Shown here: piece after piece, positions 32,221-43,708 of the stretch
Layout: every line of letters starts with the position of its first letter
How positions within the stretch are numbered: the stretch's first letter is position 1
NCBI GenBank assembly: GCA_038093975.1
Contig: JBBPTG010000001.1
Location: 124,001 to 188,000, forward strand
Length of the DNA stretch: 64,000 nt
Direction of reading: 5' to 3'
Source of the DNA: Chalciporus piperatus
Lineage: Eukaryota > Basidiomycota > Agaricomycetes > Boletales > Boletaceae
Program-made: the position numbers and the translations under genes
Notes under the pieces: generated by a model
Seen by the model: only the letters and a program-made list of their open reading frames with translations
Told to the model about the DNA's origin: nothing
Database searches by the model: none

Positions 32221-32610
32221 ACTCAGAGCTATGTTCTGCAAGTACATTTGTCATTAATGATGTTTAAACAACATTATTGAAAAGAAGGCGTGAAGGTATC
32301 GGGTATGAACTATGTCAAAACAGTACAATGAAAATGCTTCTGGTGAGGTGCCGGTCGAATGTGAAAAACGAAATAGCGGTGGGTATTCATGTACGTGAAG
32401 TGCAATGGAACTCCTTGTCGAGAAGAACATCTAGGCTAGGGAATGTGAATGTGGATTAGCGGCTGTGGCAGTCATGAAAAAAATAAAGAACTTGTTCCAC
32501 GAAAAAAAAATGAAGAAAGGAATTCATAGAAAAGAATTCATAGAAAGAATGAAGCAGAGAAGCAAGGGAATAAATGATATCAATGGGGCATTGTAAACAA
32601 TCAGCGAATT
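32221..32610. other. Convergent intergenic region with short direct repeats
   Basis: About 390 bases between two converging stop codons. At 32519-32550 a repeated unit AATTCATAGAAA(A)G occurs twice in tandem, in an A-rich tract. No gene seen. Confidence 0.5.
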
Positions 32611-35600
32611 TCACCAGAATTCCCGAACGCACTCCAACAGTTCGACAACGACGGAGCTCTTGTACATCAAGGCGTGATCAGCGCCTTTAACAACTTTCAC
32701 ATGACACCGATCTTCGCCCATCGCTCGCTCCATCCATCTCACAGCGTTCTCTGCGATCTTCTCATCCCTGTCACCGTACCACACCCGAACCTTGTGAGGG
32801 AAGTCGGTGTATGAGAAGCCCCAAGGACGGTGGTCATGATTGAGGATTTGTAGGAGATCGCTGTGAGTGCCTTTCGATGCCTCTGCGTGGGATGCAGAAA
32901 TCAAAGCGTTTCCGAGGGCAGCCTGGTACGAGCTCGAAGTGATAACGCTGCCGTATGGTGAAGAAAGCACGCTGTTCCTTGGTGACGAAGGTAGGCTGGC
33001 TGGGCTCGACCTAGGAGCGCTTGCACTAGACGCGCTGAAGGATATCGACCGTCGTCCCGCCTGCCTGGGGAAAGATGATTTCATACTGGACTTCTCAATG
33101 GTGGTATCGGCTGATCGTATGGAATGCGTGGTTTTTTCTGGCTGTGCTTTCGCAGGAGGGGGCGTCATCGTGCGGGGAATTGGGCTCGTGGGTTTATTGC
33201 CCCAGTCGAACTCGCCGAATCCTAACCCAACATCGAGAGAGATGGGCTGAGGTAGTCGTGGGCTGGATACTGGCATGTCCACCTTCTCGAGCTTGGAACC
33301 ATTTGCTGCCTTGCCCTTCAACGATCCCATTGACCGAAGGGTCTTCAACTTCTTCCCCATACTTGATTGCGGCATAGTTTCAGTTGCTGGAGACGGAGGC
33401 TGGGACGCAGAGGGAGAGGCAGACTTCGACGGCTTTAGCCTGCCAAGGATGCCTCTTGAAGGCTTTCGTCTCGTCTGCTGGTTCATAGACCGTGCCCCGA
33501 GCGTGCTTTGGCTTCCAAATCGACCGTCAAAGTCCCTCAAATCGTCGTAGTCGCTGAATAAGCTTGACGCAACGCTCATCCGCCTCCTTGGGTCGGGCTG
33601 GGATGGATATATACTGGATTTAGAGAGCCATTCGGACTGGGATTGGGGATCGGGGTCCGGGTTCGCTTCTGGCTTGGAGTGGTGAGGTCTACTCGGAGAT
33701 GGTGGAGCCGTATAGCCTAGATGGTGGAGCCGTATAGCCTATTCCTCGATAGGCCACTGTTGGAGGCTTTCCAAGCATCCAAGCCTGGATTTTCCACTCC
33801 GCTGCTTGTGCGGTTTTCAAGATGCCGTTGGGAACATACTTCAACCATTTGTAGCCGCCTGTGCCTTCGTTTAGTGATCAGCAACTGTATTGTGAACAAG
33901 CTACATACCACTCTCGCCACCACCGATCCAGGGGGCTAAGAGACAGAGGTCACCCCTTATGCGCTCAGGCACACGATTTGCGAAGGACAAAGCGTAAGGG
34001 GCTCCAGCAGAATGAGCCATGACACTGCATTCATAGATACGCAGCTGATCGAGTACTTCTTCCACGGCAGAAGCCCATTCCATGATACCTCGAGCGGATT
34101 TGGACTGAGGCACTTCTGTGCGACCAAGCCCCCATCTTAACACATTCAGTGAGAGCCGAAAGACAAAAACACGAATAAATTTACCTGTCAATTGCAATCA
34201 ATCGAAGTCCTAGGCAATCAGCCATCTCATCGTAAAGGCCCATGATATGTCTGACGCAACCTAACCCGAGGAACACTACCAGGGGAAAGCCATTTGGATC
34301 TCCCATGTCTGCAAGGCTGACAGTGAGGGGGTGGTCCAACGACGCATGGGGGTATCTCGTGAGCTTTAGCAGAGTCGTCAACCGGGCAGATCGTAGATAC
34401 TCGGCAATTGCTTGTGATGTGGACGTCGGAGATGTGGAGAATTGAATAGGATCACCCGATTGCTGAGAAATATACGCGGAAACCGTGGAGGATGAATGGG
34501 CATATGTATCGGATGGCGCTCCACGAACGCCCAAGCGAATACTCGAACCGTCAGATGCGTTGGAGGGCAGAGAAGCCAATGGTGGGACATGAGGACCATT
34601 TTGCGGCAGGGCTGTCACTTGGGAATTCTTTTGATTATTGTAAGTCCGCCTGACCTCATCTTCGATGCTATCCATCGACGATCGGCCGAGAAGTTCAGCC
34701 TCTTCATCGGGAGTCAGAGGCTCCGGCTCTGATTCTTCATCTTCCGCAACTACGATTGAATGGCCATTGCTGTGGTCATCACTTGGGGTGAGTGAAGTTG
34801 GGCGAGAAACGTTATGTGGGGCATGATTCCGAATAATTTCGGATATGGAAGGGATTACAGTTCGTGGAAGCTCCGTCGGCTCTACAGCAGTAGGTGGATC
34901 GTCGACGAAATCACTAGCTGGAGGTATTATATTATCGCTGAGGGTAGAATCAACTGTAATCGTGGAGCTGGATGCTTTCCTTGAGAAGGCCGGAGCCATG
35001 TGATGGTGAGAGCGCGAAAAGGACCGAGGAGGTTTGTTCTTTGGTATTTCGTCGTCGTCGTCATCGTCATCGTCGTCATCGTCCGAGGCAACAATCTTCT
35101 TTTTCCTTCGACCCTTTCCTTTTCCAAGAACAATACCTGGAGGCGGGGTCGGGAGCGGTGGTTGGTTGAAAGGATAATGACCTGGAAGTGCAAATCGCGA
35201 GCGACTTGAGCCGTTTCGCGAAAAGAGGTCTTCCATGGACGCGCCAAATCCATTCATACCATCGACCAAAGCGTCGAGTGTCTCTACTCCCGCAATCGGA
35301 GCGGCGACGACGACAGGAAACTCGAAGAGAAGATGATGACGAAGAGAGGCGGCATCGCTCGGGGTCTGGGGGGGTGTCTCTAGACTGGAAGTTCCGGAGA
35401 ACCTCAGTGGTGGAACATGATCATCATGCCATGTGGATTTGGTTGATGAAGGGCCTGTTCGCGTCCGAGTGCGAGGACGATGGGGGGGAAGGTCGTCACC
35501 TTGGGGAAAGCCGAACGAGTCGTCAAACTGGTCTGCTGTAGGGAACGCGAAAGAGGAGTCTGAGACTTTTCCCTTGCCCCTGTCCTGCTCTGTGGGCCTG

Positions 35601-35806
35601 CGAGAATGCTTCCTTGGAAATCTGGGAGCATCGGAAGTTGATTGGAGAGGGGGACTTGTCTGAGGTCTGAAATGAACGTCGAAATGATTTCGCTGGGAGT
35701 ACAGTGACTTTTCGTGGGGAACGGAGTGCTTCTCAAGGTCGTGCTCGGAGCTGAGTGAGTGAAGAGAACGCTCGGTTCCAGAATCGTCTTCCCACTGGCG
35801 TGACAT
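32611..35806 (-). pseudogene. Alpha/beta-hydrolase-fold protein with frame-breaking 22-bp tandem duplication
   Basis: The start I choose is the ATG at 35806 (MSRQWEDDSGTERSLHSLSS). The N-terminal 500 residues are disordered, with Ser/Pro, a poly-Asp run and YPHASLDHPLTVSLADMGDP. The hydrolase begins at FPLVVFLGLGCVRHIMGLYD and RLIAIDR. After an intron it continues with WGLGRTEVPQSKSARGIMEW and the nucleophile elbow AHSAGAPYALSFANR (Ala instead of the usual first Gly). A further intron (about 33850-33900) leads to YKWLKYVPNGILKTAQAAEW. The frame then meets a perfect 22-bp tandem duplication (33697-33740) and reaches a stop within about ten codons. Removing one copy would keep the frame open into the downstream part (SKSSIYPSQPDPRRRMSVAS), which carries the candidate acid VWYGDRDEKIAENAVRW and His VVKGADHALM, ending at 32611. 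A 19-nt segment at 33739-33757 starting GT and ending AG would also restore the frame. The gene may be inactive, or alternatively spliced, or the site may be an assembly error. Confidence 0.75.
33697..33740. repeat. Perfect 22-bp tandem duplication
   Basis: Two identical 22-base copies in direct tandem, at 33697-33718 and 33719-33740, starting AGATGGTGGAGCCG on the plus strand. The unit length is not a multiple of three and lies inside the coding part of the alpha/beta-hydrolase gene. Confidence 0.97.
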
Positions 35807-37206
35807 CACATCAACGGCTGGAAGATGCCAGGTGCTCCAGAGCGCTGTTTATGGATGTCCCGAATTCCTGTACGTCTCAAGCGGGGGGCTATTGTACCGG
35901 TGGTGTCCAGAATTCTACTAGTATTTGCAGGTGAAGGTGAGGACGTGTAAACGGATTTATACGGGCCCCGTCGACCGCGACGAGGTGGGCGTTGATTATG
36001 TCGTGTCCCAGCCGCGACTAGAAACAATAATCAGAAATACCCGCGGTGACCTGCCGTAGACAAGAAGAATGGAGGACGGACTGGAGACACACCAGAGCTT
36101 GTAATTTTCGCGCCAATGGCCGGATGAGTCGCGAACGATCAAGGGTGCACAGCCACCCAATTCAACTTGACTATGCGAGGAACTATCTCAACGCTTGCCA
36201 GTGATACTACTACATTAACGGACGCAGCTATTGCAAACTCTAGGGTGCATCCATATGATCAGCACCGAGTCCCGGACCGCACTTGAATGAATCAGAAGCA
36301 ACGGTTTCAACACGACCAACTTTATCGGTCTTGGACTCGGATAGTATGGCATGATGATGAGCTTTGACTCACTTCTATGATCAGCCGCAAGCAGCGCCGG
36401 AATACCAGCGCTCCGTCGCCCCTCTGTCGCATGTATTTGAAGTGCCAGCTGCATGCCCTTAAGATTCCATTTGCTTATCGTCCGGTCTGTAAGTTTATTA
36501 AAAAGGTACCCAACGCACTTGTGTCGGATGCATTTCACGTTTGGTGATCTCTAGCTCCGGACGCCTGCTGAATTCCTCTTCTGCTGTCTTACACAATTTC
36601 ACGGAAGCCGACGCACTCCAAGCTCTAAGTATCAAAACATTTTACTTATGCTCAAGAGTCAAGACCAGGGATTGGCTGACGCAGACGTCAACCTGACAGG
36701 TAGTATGACGGAAGAAGATATTCTGGATAAACTCCTATACCCTTCCTTATCTACAACATTTTTACGAGGCACGGTAGAGGAGGCCCCCGGATTATCCCAA
36801 GGTAACAGGTTAGAAGGTTATTGCAACTGAGGTGCGGAAGCTAACCACCCTCTTTTTTCAAGTCGAACCCCGCCGTGACATACGTTCCTAGTGATGCAGA
36901 ACGCACCGTCCCATGAGCACTCCTTGCGTGTGGATCCAGTGTATTCGTGGAAATGACCCCCGAGGTATCCTCCAGCCTCCTCCAGCCCGATGTCCTATGG
37001 CACCCCGAGTGAGAACGCAACGGAAATGTCTTACTATCCCCAGGTGTTTAAACTTATACATGTCAGAACTCAGGCACACTCAACGTCAGGCCTTCAGACT
37101 TGCTTAGCGTGATAAGCGGTCCCAATGACGATAATAAGTACTATTACTACTATAAAGTTCGTTCGGTTCCGTGTTATCGACGCGACCTTTCTTCTTCTCC
37201 GTCACC
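35807..37206. other. Long divergent intergenic region
   Basis: About 1.4 kb between the hydrolase start (leftward) and the AAAP transporter start (rightward). A minus-strand frame (35806-36027) is open upstream of the hydrolase start and could extend it, but lacks an ATG in good context. Other short frames (for example 36648-36830) have no recognisable domain. A TACTATTACTACTATAAA-like stretch at about 37138-37156 could serve as a TATA region for the transporter. Confidence 0.4.
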
Positions 37207-39064
37207 ATGCTCAAATCGGACGAGGAGAAGTCAGTCCCATCGGACGACAAGATTGGCGTTCGAGATGTCTTTGAGGATGATGAGGTTCACCAAATTCAAT
37301 ACAAGACCCTCAGCTGGCAGGTGTGTAATCATCGCGACATAGCTTGATTCTCCACTCACTCTATCAAGTTCGTTGCGCTTCTCATGATAGCGGAAATCGT
37401 GAGCAATGGAATGTTGTCTCTCCCAAATACGCTTGCAATAGTCGGTGAGTCTCCCTGTCCGCATGCATGTTGCGTTCTTTCTAGATCACTGTCCCAAAGG
37501 TCTTGTGCCGGCACTCATCCTCATCGTGTTCCTTGGTATCTTCGCTCTTTTCACCTCCAAACTACTTATCGACTTCAAACTTAACCATCCCAATGTACAC
37601 ACCATGGGTTCGTCTCTCCCTATTCCCACAAACGCGTCCACTCAACCAGCCCATGATGCACGCAGGGGATGCCGGTTATATCATGTTCGGTCCAATTGGC
37701 CGGGAGATTCTGCTGGTTGGAACGGTAATCTTTGCTATTTTCTCCGCCGTAAGTTACCCAGTGGAATCTTCCAAACGAAACTCACATCTCTCAGGGCTCC
37801 GAGTTGCTCAGTGGCCAACAAGCCTTGACTACACTCTCCAATGGGAGCATGTGTAGCATGTACTTCGTCATAATTTGCGGTGTAATAACGTTGCTCGTCT
37901 CACTTCCACGAACTCTCGATCGTCTCACATGGATGGGACTCTTGAGTGTCGCAACAATCGCCATTGCAGGTCTGCTCGCTATGATCGGCGCCGGCGTAAA
38001 CCCACTGCCCGGTCGCGTCATCAGTGCTACCATTCCTACCAGCTTTGAAAACGCGTTCTTGGCAATCACCGGCCCGGTGAGTATTCTTTATTGCCTGAGA
38101 GTCGCGATGATGACCGCGTTCCGCTAGGTGTTTGGTTACGCAGGTATGTAGCGTCAAAATTATTGTGCGCTCAATGCTAACTCATGCACAGGTCATTTTA
38201 TGTATGCAACCTGGACAGAATCTTCCAACTGCAAGAACCTTCTGACGCTCTTTTCACAGGTTCTTCGTCATGATTTCCGAGATGAAGCGACCACAGGATG
38301 CTATGAAGGTTCGTTTTAACTCTGGGTCTTCTAACGATGTTATCTGAAACCAATCGCAGGCGGCATGGTGCTTGCAAGGATTCGCAACCGCCTTCTATGC
38401 CGTCTTCAGTGTCGTCTGTTATGTGTATATCGGCAACACTGCTCAGTCTCCAATTCTGTTTTCATTGTCCCCCAAGTGGGCAAAAGCGTGTTTCGGAATT
38501 GCTTTTGCAAATTTCTTGTTGTACGTGTTTTCTGAACACACTACTCTTCATTCCGATAACACATCCTTGATAGTGCCGGGGGCATTTATATCCACACTGC
38601 CTCGAAGGTCATATTCGTTCGACTCTTTCGACACTCTGAGCATCTCCATTCGCACACCCTGCTTGGCTGGTCTGTTTGGACTGTCTTGTGTATCGTTGGC
38701 ACCGCTGTCGGCGTGGTCATGGCTATCGCAGTCCCAATCTTCTCGTATCTTATCGGTATTGCGGCTGCGCTGTTTGCAGCATGGTACACCTACGGTCTGG
38801 CTGGGTGCTTCTGGCTGCATGATACGTATCACCTGAACGGCGGAGTCTCTGGTTACAGAAGACGGCCAATCGGGACTATGTTGGCTGTACTGACTGTCTT
38901 GGCTGGAGCGTTCATCTGTGTTGCTGGAACCTACGTATTTGCTGATGTAAGGCTGTTTTACTCGTTGGTTCAGTTGCAATCACTGACGCTTCTTGTCTCA
39001 TTTACCATAGCTAATCTCGCAGTCTTATGCTGCCGGCTTGATTGGGAAGCCGTTCGTCTGCTGA
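37207..39064 (+). CDS. AAAP-family amino-acid transporter (fungal neutral amino acid type)
   Basis: The ATG at 37207 starts a hydrophilic N-terminus, MLKSDEEKSVPSDDKIGVRD then HQIQYKTLSW. Transmembrane segments include FVALLMIAEIVSNGMLSLPN, VPALILIVFLGIFALFTSKL, GREILLVGTVIFAIFSA and TLDRLTWMGLLSVATIAIAG. A run of short exons encodes GPVFGYAGHFMFFVMISEMK, a conserved stretch of this family (compare Neurospora mtr-type carriers). Further on are FATAFYAVFSVVCYVYIGNT, ACFGIAFANF and IVGTAVGVVMAIAVPIFSYL. The last intron ends near 39010; the final exon encodes LISQSYAAGLIGKPFVC and a TGA at 39062-39064. About 11 predicted membrane spans. Expected role is uptake of neutral amino acids across the plasma membrane. 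Two consecutive exons (38128-38143 and 38192-38201) are 16 and 10 nt. Confidence 0.88.
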
Positions 39065-39270
39065 TGATGATGATGCTGTGTCATTTGTAATCCAACAAGG
39101 TGTTTGTGAAGTAGTTAATACTAATAGTAAGTTATGTATATAGTCCAAGTGCATGGCAAAAGCATAGCCTAGTCTTCTGGCCACGCTTCGGGCGTGCTTT
39201 GCCCCCTCCGAGTCCTAGCTTGCTGTACAGCCGTTGTTTCGTTATTCACTTTTGGAAAGCTTCCCCTGCG

Positions 39271-40804
39271 ATGACCGTAGATGCCTCTCAACCGCAGCAC
39301 CAACTACCTATCCACTCACGACCCCCCAGGACGTGGGCACAGACCATCAATGGGCTGCTGTTCCTACTGCTTTTTATTCCGGGGTGCTTCATGGTCCACG
39401 GATTTCAACTCGTTGTTTTGCCACTCAAAGTCGTTCCCGGTCCAACCTCAAGGAAGTTGTATGACGAGGGGATAAGGTACACCAAGGGGGCCTTCGCTGC
39501 TCTGATGAGTATGTCCATATCATTCAAGCTTCAAAGCTTCATGGCCAACGAGTGACATCATTTGACTTAGACCTGATGAACCAGTGGTTTGCCCCAACAA
39601 AGCTGTCCATTACCTTTGAGACCAGGGGGCAGGGCAAGTTTTCGAAAGAGGAGATTCAAAACATCGTGGAACGCGATTCATCGGGCAGGGTGATAGCTCT
39701 GCACCTGCCTTCCAAATCCGTGATCATCTCGAACCACCAGGTGCGAGTCATGCGTGTCCGACTTGTGGGTTCGGCTGATGGATGTGGCGTTAGGTCTACT
39801 CTGACTGGTGGTATGTCTGGTGCCTCACCTACTTTGCCCGCACGCACAAGGACGTGTTCATCGTGTTGAAGAACAGTCTCAAATGGGTACCTGTCATTGG
39901 ACCAGTATGGGCTACCACGTGCCATATGACAAGCTACTGACAGTGACATAATGGCAGGCCATGCAAATGTATAGGTTCATATTTCTCGCTCGCTCTTGGG
40001 CGTCCGACAGGCTCCAGCTGGCAAGAAAACTCTTGAAACTCGGAAAGAAAGCACAGGAGGAAGATAAACCATTTACGTTTATCCTTTTCCCCGAAGGAAC
40101 CCTTGTGAGCAAAGACACACGTCCAATTAGTAGCAAGTATGCGGAGAAGACCGGGGTCGTGTGTTACTCTTCACCACCCAATTGATGTGGGGCTAACGAT
40201 CACATAGCCCGACCTGCAAAATATACTCCTTCCGCGCTCAACGGGGCTCCACTACAGCCTTCGATCGCTTGCGCCGCGACTGCCCACACTCAAGCTGCTT
40301 GATATAACGGTCATTTACCCAGGTAAGAACCACATAGCACCCCCGGTGATTAAGTTAATGTGCATATCTCAAGGTATTCCGCCAAGAGGTTATGGGCAAT
40401 CATACTACACCTTGCGGTCAATATTCTGTGATCGCGTTCCTCCACCAGTTGTACACATGCACCTCCGCTTGTTCGATGTTGGGGAGGAGGTGCCCATAGG
40501 AGATATGAAATCAAGTACCACTGTCATTTCAAATGGTTACCCAGGCGAGCTTGACGTTTCGGAACACGACAAGGCTGTATTCGACGCATGGCTCCGGAAG
40601 CTATGGTCGGAGAAGGATGAATATATCACCAAATCCTTGGAAGCAGGCGATGGCCTCGACGAGCACAAACCAGTGGAAATCCCTCTAGAGTTACGGAACA
40701 AGTCGGAAATTGTTGAAGCCTATTGTTTCTTTGCACCAGTAATTGTCGCTTATTGGTGGGCAAAGGCAATGCACTGGCTGTTGTACTCTTTCACCATGTT
40801 GTAG
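39271..40804 (+). CDS. PlsC-type lysophospholipid acyltransferase
   Basis: The ATG at 39271 starts MTVDASQPQHQLPIHSRPPR. A membrane span follows (TINGLLFLLLFIPGCFMVHG). The acyltransferase motif I is split by an intron: VIISNHQ then VYSDWWYVW, giving the NHxxxxD-type pattern. Motif III is FILFPEGTLVSKDTRP, preceded by YRFIFLARSWASDR, an IFxxR-type motif, and followed by ILLPRSTGLHYSLRSL. A second hydrophobic region near the C-terminus has PVIVAYWWAKAMHWLLY. Stop at 40802-40804. Proteins with this layout (yeast Cst26/Vps66-like, human LCLAT1/AGPAT5-like) acylate lysophospholipids in the ER or mitochondria. The exact substrate cannot be read from the sequence. Exons about 7. Confidence 0.87.
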
Positions 40805-40862
40805 TTGGGTCATGTATTGGTATTAAGTAGGCATGATACAATAAGATAGTCGTGTAAACCTA

Positions 40863-41265
40863 TCAGTGCTGAGCGCGTTGTTGCTGTACTTGACCAACCA
40901 AATACTCGGTGGTGTCCAAGAAACGTTCAACGCAGTTGGATAGACATGCTTCCTCGCCACGTGCAAACCGACTGCCGGGTGTCCCTGTGATGCACCTAGT
41001 GAAAAAATATGAGATGCAGGGAGCTCGAGTAGGAAAGGGGTGCTTCAACTTGTCCCAACACATGCTTGTGAAAGCAAGGATCGAGCTGTGTGCTTGAGCC
41101 TGTCTCTGGGTCTGTATCACGGCTGTCTGTATTTCTTTCTAGAAGGTAGGTCGGTCGGTCGGTCGCTTTGCCTGTGAAGTAAAACGTTGGATATACCTTG
41201 GACGCGTCGTCAAAGTTCATCCGACTCAACGCTTCGAGGGTGTCCGTTGCATTTTGTGCGTCCAT
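40863..41265 (-). CDS. TIM8: Mitochondrial intermembrane-space chaperone Tim8
   Basis: Three exons make an 87-residue protein. Exon 1 from the ATG at 41265 encodes MDAQNATDTLEALSRMNFDD then ASK. Exon 2 (after an intron of about 105 nt) encodes TQRQAQAHSSILAFTSMCWD then K, ending in an intron of about 54 nt. Exon 3 encodes CITGTPGSRFARGEEACLSN followed by CVERFLDTTEYLVGQVQQQR. The twin CX3C motifs, CWDKC and CLSNC, and the GTPGSRFARGEEACLSNCVE stretch are diagnostic of small Tims of the Tim8 type. The TAA/TGA stop is at 40863. Tim8, with Tim13, guides hydrophobic inner-membrane precursors across the intermembrane space. It converges on the acyltransferase, with 58 bases between stops, and diverges from IES1. 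Confidence 0.93.
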
Positions 41266-41598
41266 GTTGGTGATAGTGTTGTTCAAGGAACGAGAGCGTG
41301 AGCAACCAGTCCCTTTACCTGCCATTACGTGATATTCGCAGACTCTCGGGTCAAACGAAGGTCAAACCGCGACTGGTCGTCGTCCAATACAGCTAGCAAG
41401 AGTGCTATCCACGGCGTTGAACGTTGAGCAGCCACCCGAGCAGGCCATGCGATTCTTGCTGGACCTATGGCTGGACTGCTGAGGTGCACCTGCAGCGCCC
41501 ACTTCGGCGTAATCGTGCGAACGGGGTCGACTACACGTGAGATTCCGTTAGCATTGTAGGGCGTGTTCCCCGCCTCATGTCCATCTTAGCTGTGTTCC
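41266..41598. promoter_or_regulatory. Divergent promoter of TIM8 and IES1
   Basis: 333 bases between the diverging starts. A GGTCAAAC/GGTCGGTC-like motif occurs near 41150 and 41350-41380; no clear TATA box. Function of the motif unknown. Confidence 0.4.
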
Positions 41599-43371
41599 AT
41601 GACATCCACCACCGACCCCTCCATCCAACCAGGCTGGCCTCACGATGCTGCTCCGCTGTGTGTCCTACTTTAATTTCGTCTCTGACCTCGACTTACCTTG
41701 TCCAGTGTGGGATATCTCAGCCGTAAGGCTCTCCCCATCAAGCGCAACGACGCCGAGCCCCTCACTCGAGAGGACGTCCAGTTTGATCTCCTTCAGGGTA
41801 TCTTCTCTGATACAAGGATCGTCTTCACAAGTCAGGCACCAGGCACTTCCTCCAAGGTCCACTTCTGCGATCTCTACGTCAATGCCTTGTACCACTCCAG
41901 CAAGTGCTCAAAAGTTCTCAAGGACAAGATGGTCGAGACACCTGCCTTTGCGGTCGAGCTAGCCAAGATCTCTTTATTGACAAACGTAGGACGCATCAAC
42001 ACCACAATGGCATGTATGCAGTCATTCATGCCACGATCGTGGTTTGATGTTTGATTGTCCTGACCAAGTCCATAGTCTTTCCAGAGATGAAGACCGCTTT
42101 AAGGACTTATCACCCTGTACCATCCCTACAAAAGACGGACGGTAACGCGCAGGATGCTCCTCGCATCAAGAACTGCTTAAAGGCTGCTCTTCTTCCATCA
42201 GAGCTCAAGTCGATGCCGCCCTCTACTCCAGAGGAGATTCTCGAGAAAAGCGTATGTCCCGTTGACCATTCATTGCCTGTGAGCTCAAGTTCGTGCAAAT
42301 TAGCGAGCGCGGCAACTCCCTCCGACGAGTGTCGTGAATTTTATTTTCGTTCTAGCTAATCACGCAGCGGTAAGCCTTGTTGATTGCCATGATACTAACT
42401 AACCAAATAATATAGCCTCTCGCTGCTAAACACTTTGACCCACCGTTAAACTTCTTGGATCTCTTTCTTCCTATCAATATCTCATCTGCTGACCGAGCAA
42501 GAGCCTTTCTTTGGTTAATGTTCCATTACCTCGAAGGCCCGGATCAACCAAATCCTTACGACGACGACTACTCGCGGGAGAATCCCGGGAAAGTTCCATG
42601 GCTCGGGCGTCTAACAGACACTGAAATGGCCGAAGAGAATGTCGACACAGCTGAAGAAATCGAGTGGGGAAATGCCATGTCTGCGCAACGCAACGTGTTT
42701 TTGCAACGCCTGGTGAATTTGCTTGAGAGCGAAAAGAAGACGAAAAATGTGCTCGAGTCGTCTTCATCGCAACGAGGTACTGGTCTGATATGTATTGAAA
42801 ATGTCTCGCTGACTTTCGCAGTGCCCGACCCCAGTTCAAATCGTTCCCGTCCATCACGGCAGCCACACGATGGTCCCCGCGAAAAGCCTTATATTCACTA
42901 TATGCCTCCTCAACGATCTGCGGCTGATTCACATACCACGGGTAAGTATTCCAGGATACAGACAAATGTGCGACACGTTTCATGATTACCACAGAGAGAC
43001 CTGCTGGTGGCTCCTCGCGTGGAACTCAACGCACGATGCTGCAACGTAGGTATCTACAGTATCTACATCACCCTTGTTCGTATCCAGGACTGAATATGCG
43101 TGGCAGATGCATGGCATGTCGTAGCATCTACTGACCCCCTTGTCGACTCCGACGAAGAGTTGATGGACGAACATGTCAGGAATGATTATAGTGAGCAGCT
43201 TGACCAAACCTCCCAGGTGCATTTTTTACGGCCGTAACAGACCAACGCGTGACTGTTATTGCACGCCTCCGTGGAAGAGCGCCATCGCCGCCGCCGGACG
43301 TCGCGCCCCACTACAATAAGGGTTCGGATACCCGGGAACATCGATGGCGAACGGTGGAATCGTGGAAGTAA
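41599..43371 (+). CDS. IES1: INO80 chromatin-remodelling complex subunit Ies1
   Basis: The ATG at 41599 begins MTSTTDPSIQPGWPHDAAPL, joined across an intron (about 41660-41709) to VGYLSRKALPIKRNDAEPL and REDVQFDLLQGIFSDTRIVF. The conserved Ies1 core continues with FCDLYVNALYHSSKCSKVLK, PAFAVELAKISLLTNVGRIN and, in the next exon, MKTALRTYHPVPSLQKTDGN. The following exons have FDPPLNFLDLFLPINISSAD and RARAFLWLMFHYLEGPDQPN, another Ies1 hallmark. The C-terminus is in several short exons: RTMLQ, HAWHVVASTDPLVDSDEEL, DEHVRNDYNQRVTVIARLRG, with the stop TAA at 43369-43371. Ies1 is a fungal-specific subunit associated with the INO80 nucleosome remodeller in the nucleus. The C-terminal module recurs in a second gene at 30.0-30.8 kb. 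Confidence 0.88.
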
Positions 43372-43708
43372 TATCGAATACCCATATAACCCGAATGGTA
43401 GTAGTGTCCTTGCGCAACTGTATCGCCCATTTGCACCCTCATCACAAGCGTTGCTTGTCCTCCTTACTCTGTTAACAATTTCCTCTTATCATATGTCCTT
43501 GCACACTTATCCCTGAGGTTGGTCAGAATTTGCATCAAAATCCTGACAATGGACGTGACGAAAACTTGAAGTGTCATAAAAGATAGGGATGTATGAAGAT
43601 CATACAGTCCGTGTCGTCAAGACAGTCTCTATCCACGTGCTAGACGCGACTCGTAAGGAAGACGAAAAAAAGTGACAACAGATGGCCACTGCTTCAAGAG
43701 GCACGCGA
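43372..43708. other. Convergent intergenic region
   Basis: 337 bases between IES1 and the next minus-strand stop. A plus-strand frame at 43259-43516 is in part the IES1 end in another frame. Nothing further recognised. Confidence 0.45.
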
